Below, piece after piece: positions 14,084 to 14,523 of a DNA stretch of 14,523 nucleotides (positions within the stretch are counted from its first letter, which is position 1; each line of letters begins with the position of its first letter). The translations under genes and the position numbers were made by a program. The DNA is from Clostridiales bacterium UBA4644 (lineage in GTDB: Bacteria > Bacillota > Clostridia > Oscillospirales > Butyricicoccaceae), in the NCBI GenBank assembly GCA_002405755.1, contig DHMK01000071.1:1-14523 (forward strand), given 5' to 3'. The notes under the pieces are model-generated. The model was not told the DNA's origin. It saw only the letters and a list, made by a program, of their open reading frames with translations, and ran no database searches.

Positions 14084-14523
14084 TTATTGCGTCACTTCGC
14101 GGCTGCAAAGCGGCTTGTAATTCTCCTGAAGGAAGAAGAGCACAGCCTTTTCGCTGTTGGGACGGGTAAAGGCGACTGCTCCGTTCTCGCCGGCAGAAAG
14201 CATCTGGATGCTCTTCAGCTGCCCCGCCTGGGAATAGCCCGCCAGCAGCACCAGAACCTTCCTGTCCGTGGGCAAGGTCATGGTGTAGCCGCCGTCCTCC
14301 GCAGGTGTGATCTGCAAGGCTTGCAGCTGCTGAAGGATAGAGGGGATGGCTTCCGTTTTCTCAGCATGGCAGACGCTGCAGGTGCAGCTCCTTTCGCCAG
14401 CCGTGTCATAGCCCGCGGCCTTGGTGACCGTCCATTCGCCGAAGGTGTGGCCCGTGGCTTCGCCCTCTGTGGCCTTGCAGACCGAGCAGGTCTTAGGAGC
14501 CGTGCAGGTTGCATCAGTCCACT
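14084..14523 (-). CDS. C-terminal part of a secreted or surface Cys-rich protein; gene runs off the right edge
   Basis: The minus-strand frame is open from the window edge to TAA at 14086-14084, giving 146 residues of a longer protein; the start lies outside. It begins with a repeat type common in large surface proteins of gut Clostridia: CTAPKTCSVC (Cys pair), EGEATGHTFGEWTVTKAAGY, then CTCSVCHAEKTEAIP. A linker follows, then a C-terminal domain of about 85 residues (ITPAEDGGYTMTLPTDRKV, ending in AVLFFLQENYKPLCSREVTQ), resembling the beta-rich end domains of such proteins. The cysteines may bind metal or form disulphides; function is unknown. Shorter starts inside this frame (for example TTG at 14317) are artefacts of the frame continuing upstream. 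No sortase motif is seen at the end. Confidence 0.8.
   Translation of the reverse strand, partial: WTDATCTAPKTCSVCKATEGEATGHTFGEWTVTKAAGYDTAGERSCTCSVCHAEKTEAIPSILQQLQALQITPAEDGGYTMTLPTDRKVLVLLAGYSQAGQLKSIQMLSAGENGAVAFTRPNSEKAVLFFLQENYKPLCSREVTQ

Noticed and set aside
12138..14108. Open frame of 656 codons on the minus strand
   Set aside because: It is antisense to the HMT-MetF gene and has no recognisable domain.

Overview
The window reads as a chromosomal segment of a GC-rich anaerobic Firmicute, most likely a gut Clostridia of the Oscillospirales type. This is an inference from gene content and style: IreB, a SEDS protein, the tsaE-tsaB pair, strong GGAGG ribosome binding sites, TTGACA/TATAAT-like promoters with 17-base spacers, and a secreted protein of the Cys-rich GHTFGEW type common in gut Clostridia. 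I saw no phage, insertion sequence, CRISPR, tRNA or rRNA. Most of the window is ordinary housekeeping DNA, and nothing in it clearly amounts to an undescribed multi-gene system.

Layout. Positions 1-577 (minus) hold the start of a uracil/xanthine permease gene, preceded by a leader of about 200 bases that contains a strong intrinsic terminator before the start codon, so probably an attenuator. Diverging from it is ireB (1084-1329, plus), with its own promoter and terminator. A second plus-strand unit (promoter at 1421) carries a 100-residue protein of unknown function and a secreted SH3-SH3-NlpC/P60 wall hydrolase (to 2764). Convergent to it is a SEDS-family (RodA/FtsW) gene (2822-3958, minus), separated by one 13-bp hairpin.

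From 4060 a plus-strand operon runs tsaE-tsaB-rpiB-upp. The first two junctions overlap by a few bases. It covers t6A tRNA modification, pentose isomerisation and uracil salvage. Directly behind the upp stop lies the 3' part of a GNAT acetyltransferase gene that has lost its beginning (6277-6885), followed by a hairpin terminator shared with the converging minus-strand unit guaB-DUF5662 (9007 down to 6932).

guaB diverges from a methionine-synthesis operon (9179-13991, plus): a stand-alone MetH reactivation domain, a MetH that lacks that domain, and a fused homocysteine methyltransferase/MetF. Together they reduce methylene-THF, move the methyl group through cobalamin to homocysteine, and can reactivate oxidised cobalamin. 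After a terminator, the window ends inside the 3' part of a minus-strand gene for a secreted Cys-rich protein (14084-14523).

The points most worth checking are the uraA leader RNA, the decapitated GNAT gene behind upp, the split MetH arrangement, and inverted repeats sitting at two promoters.
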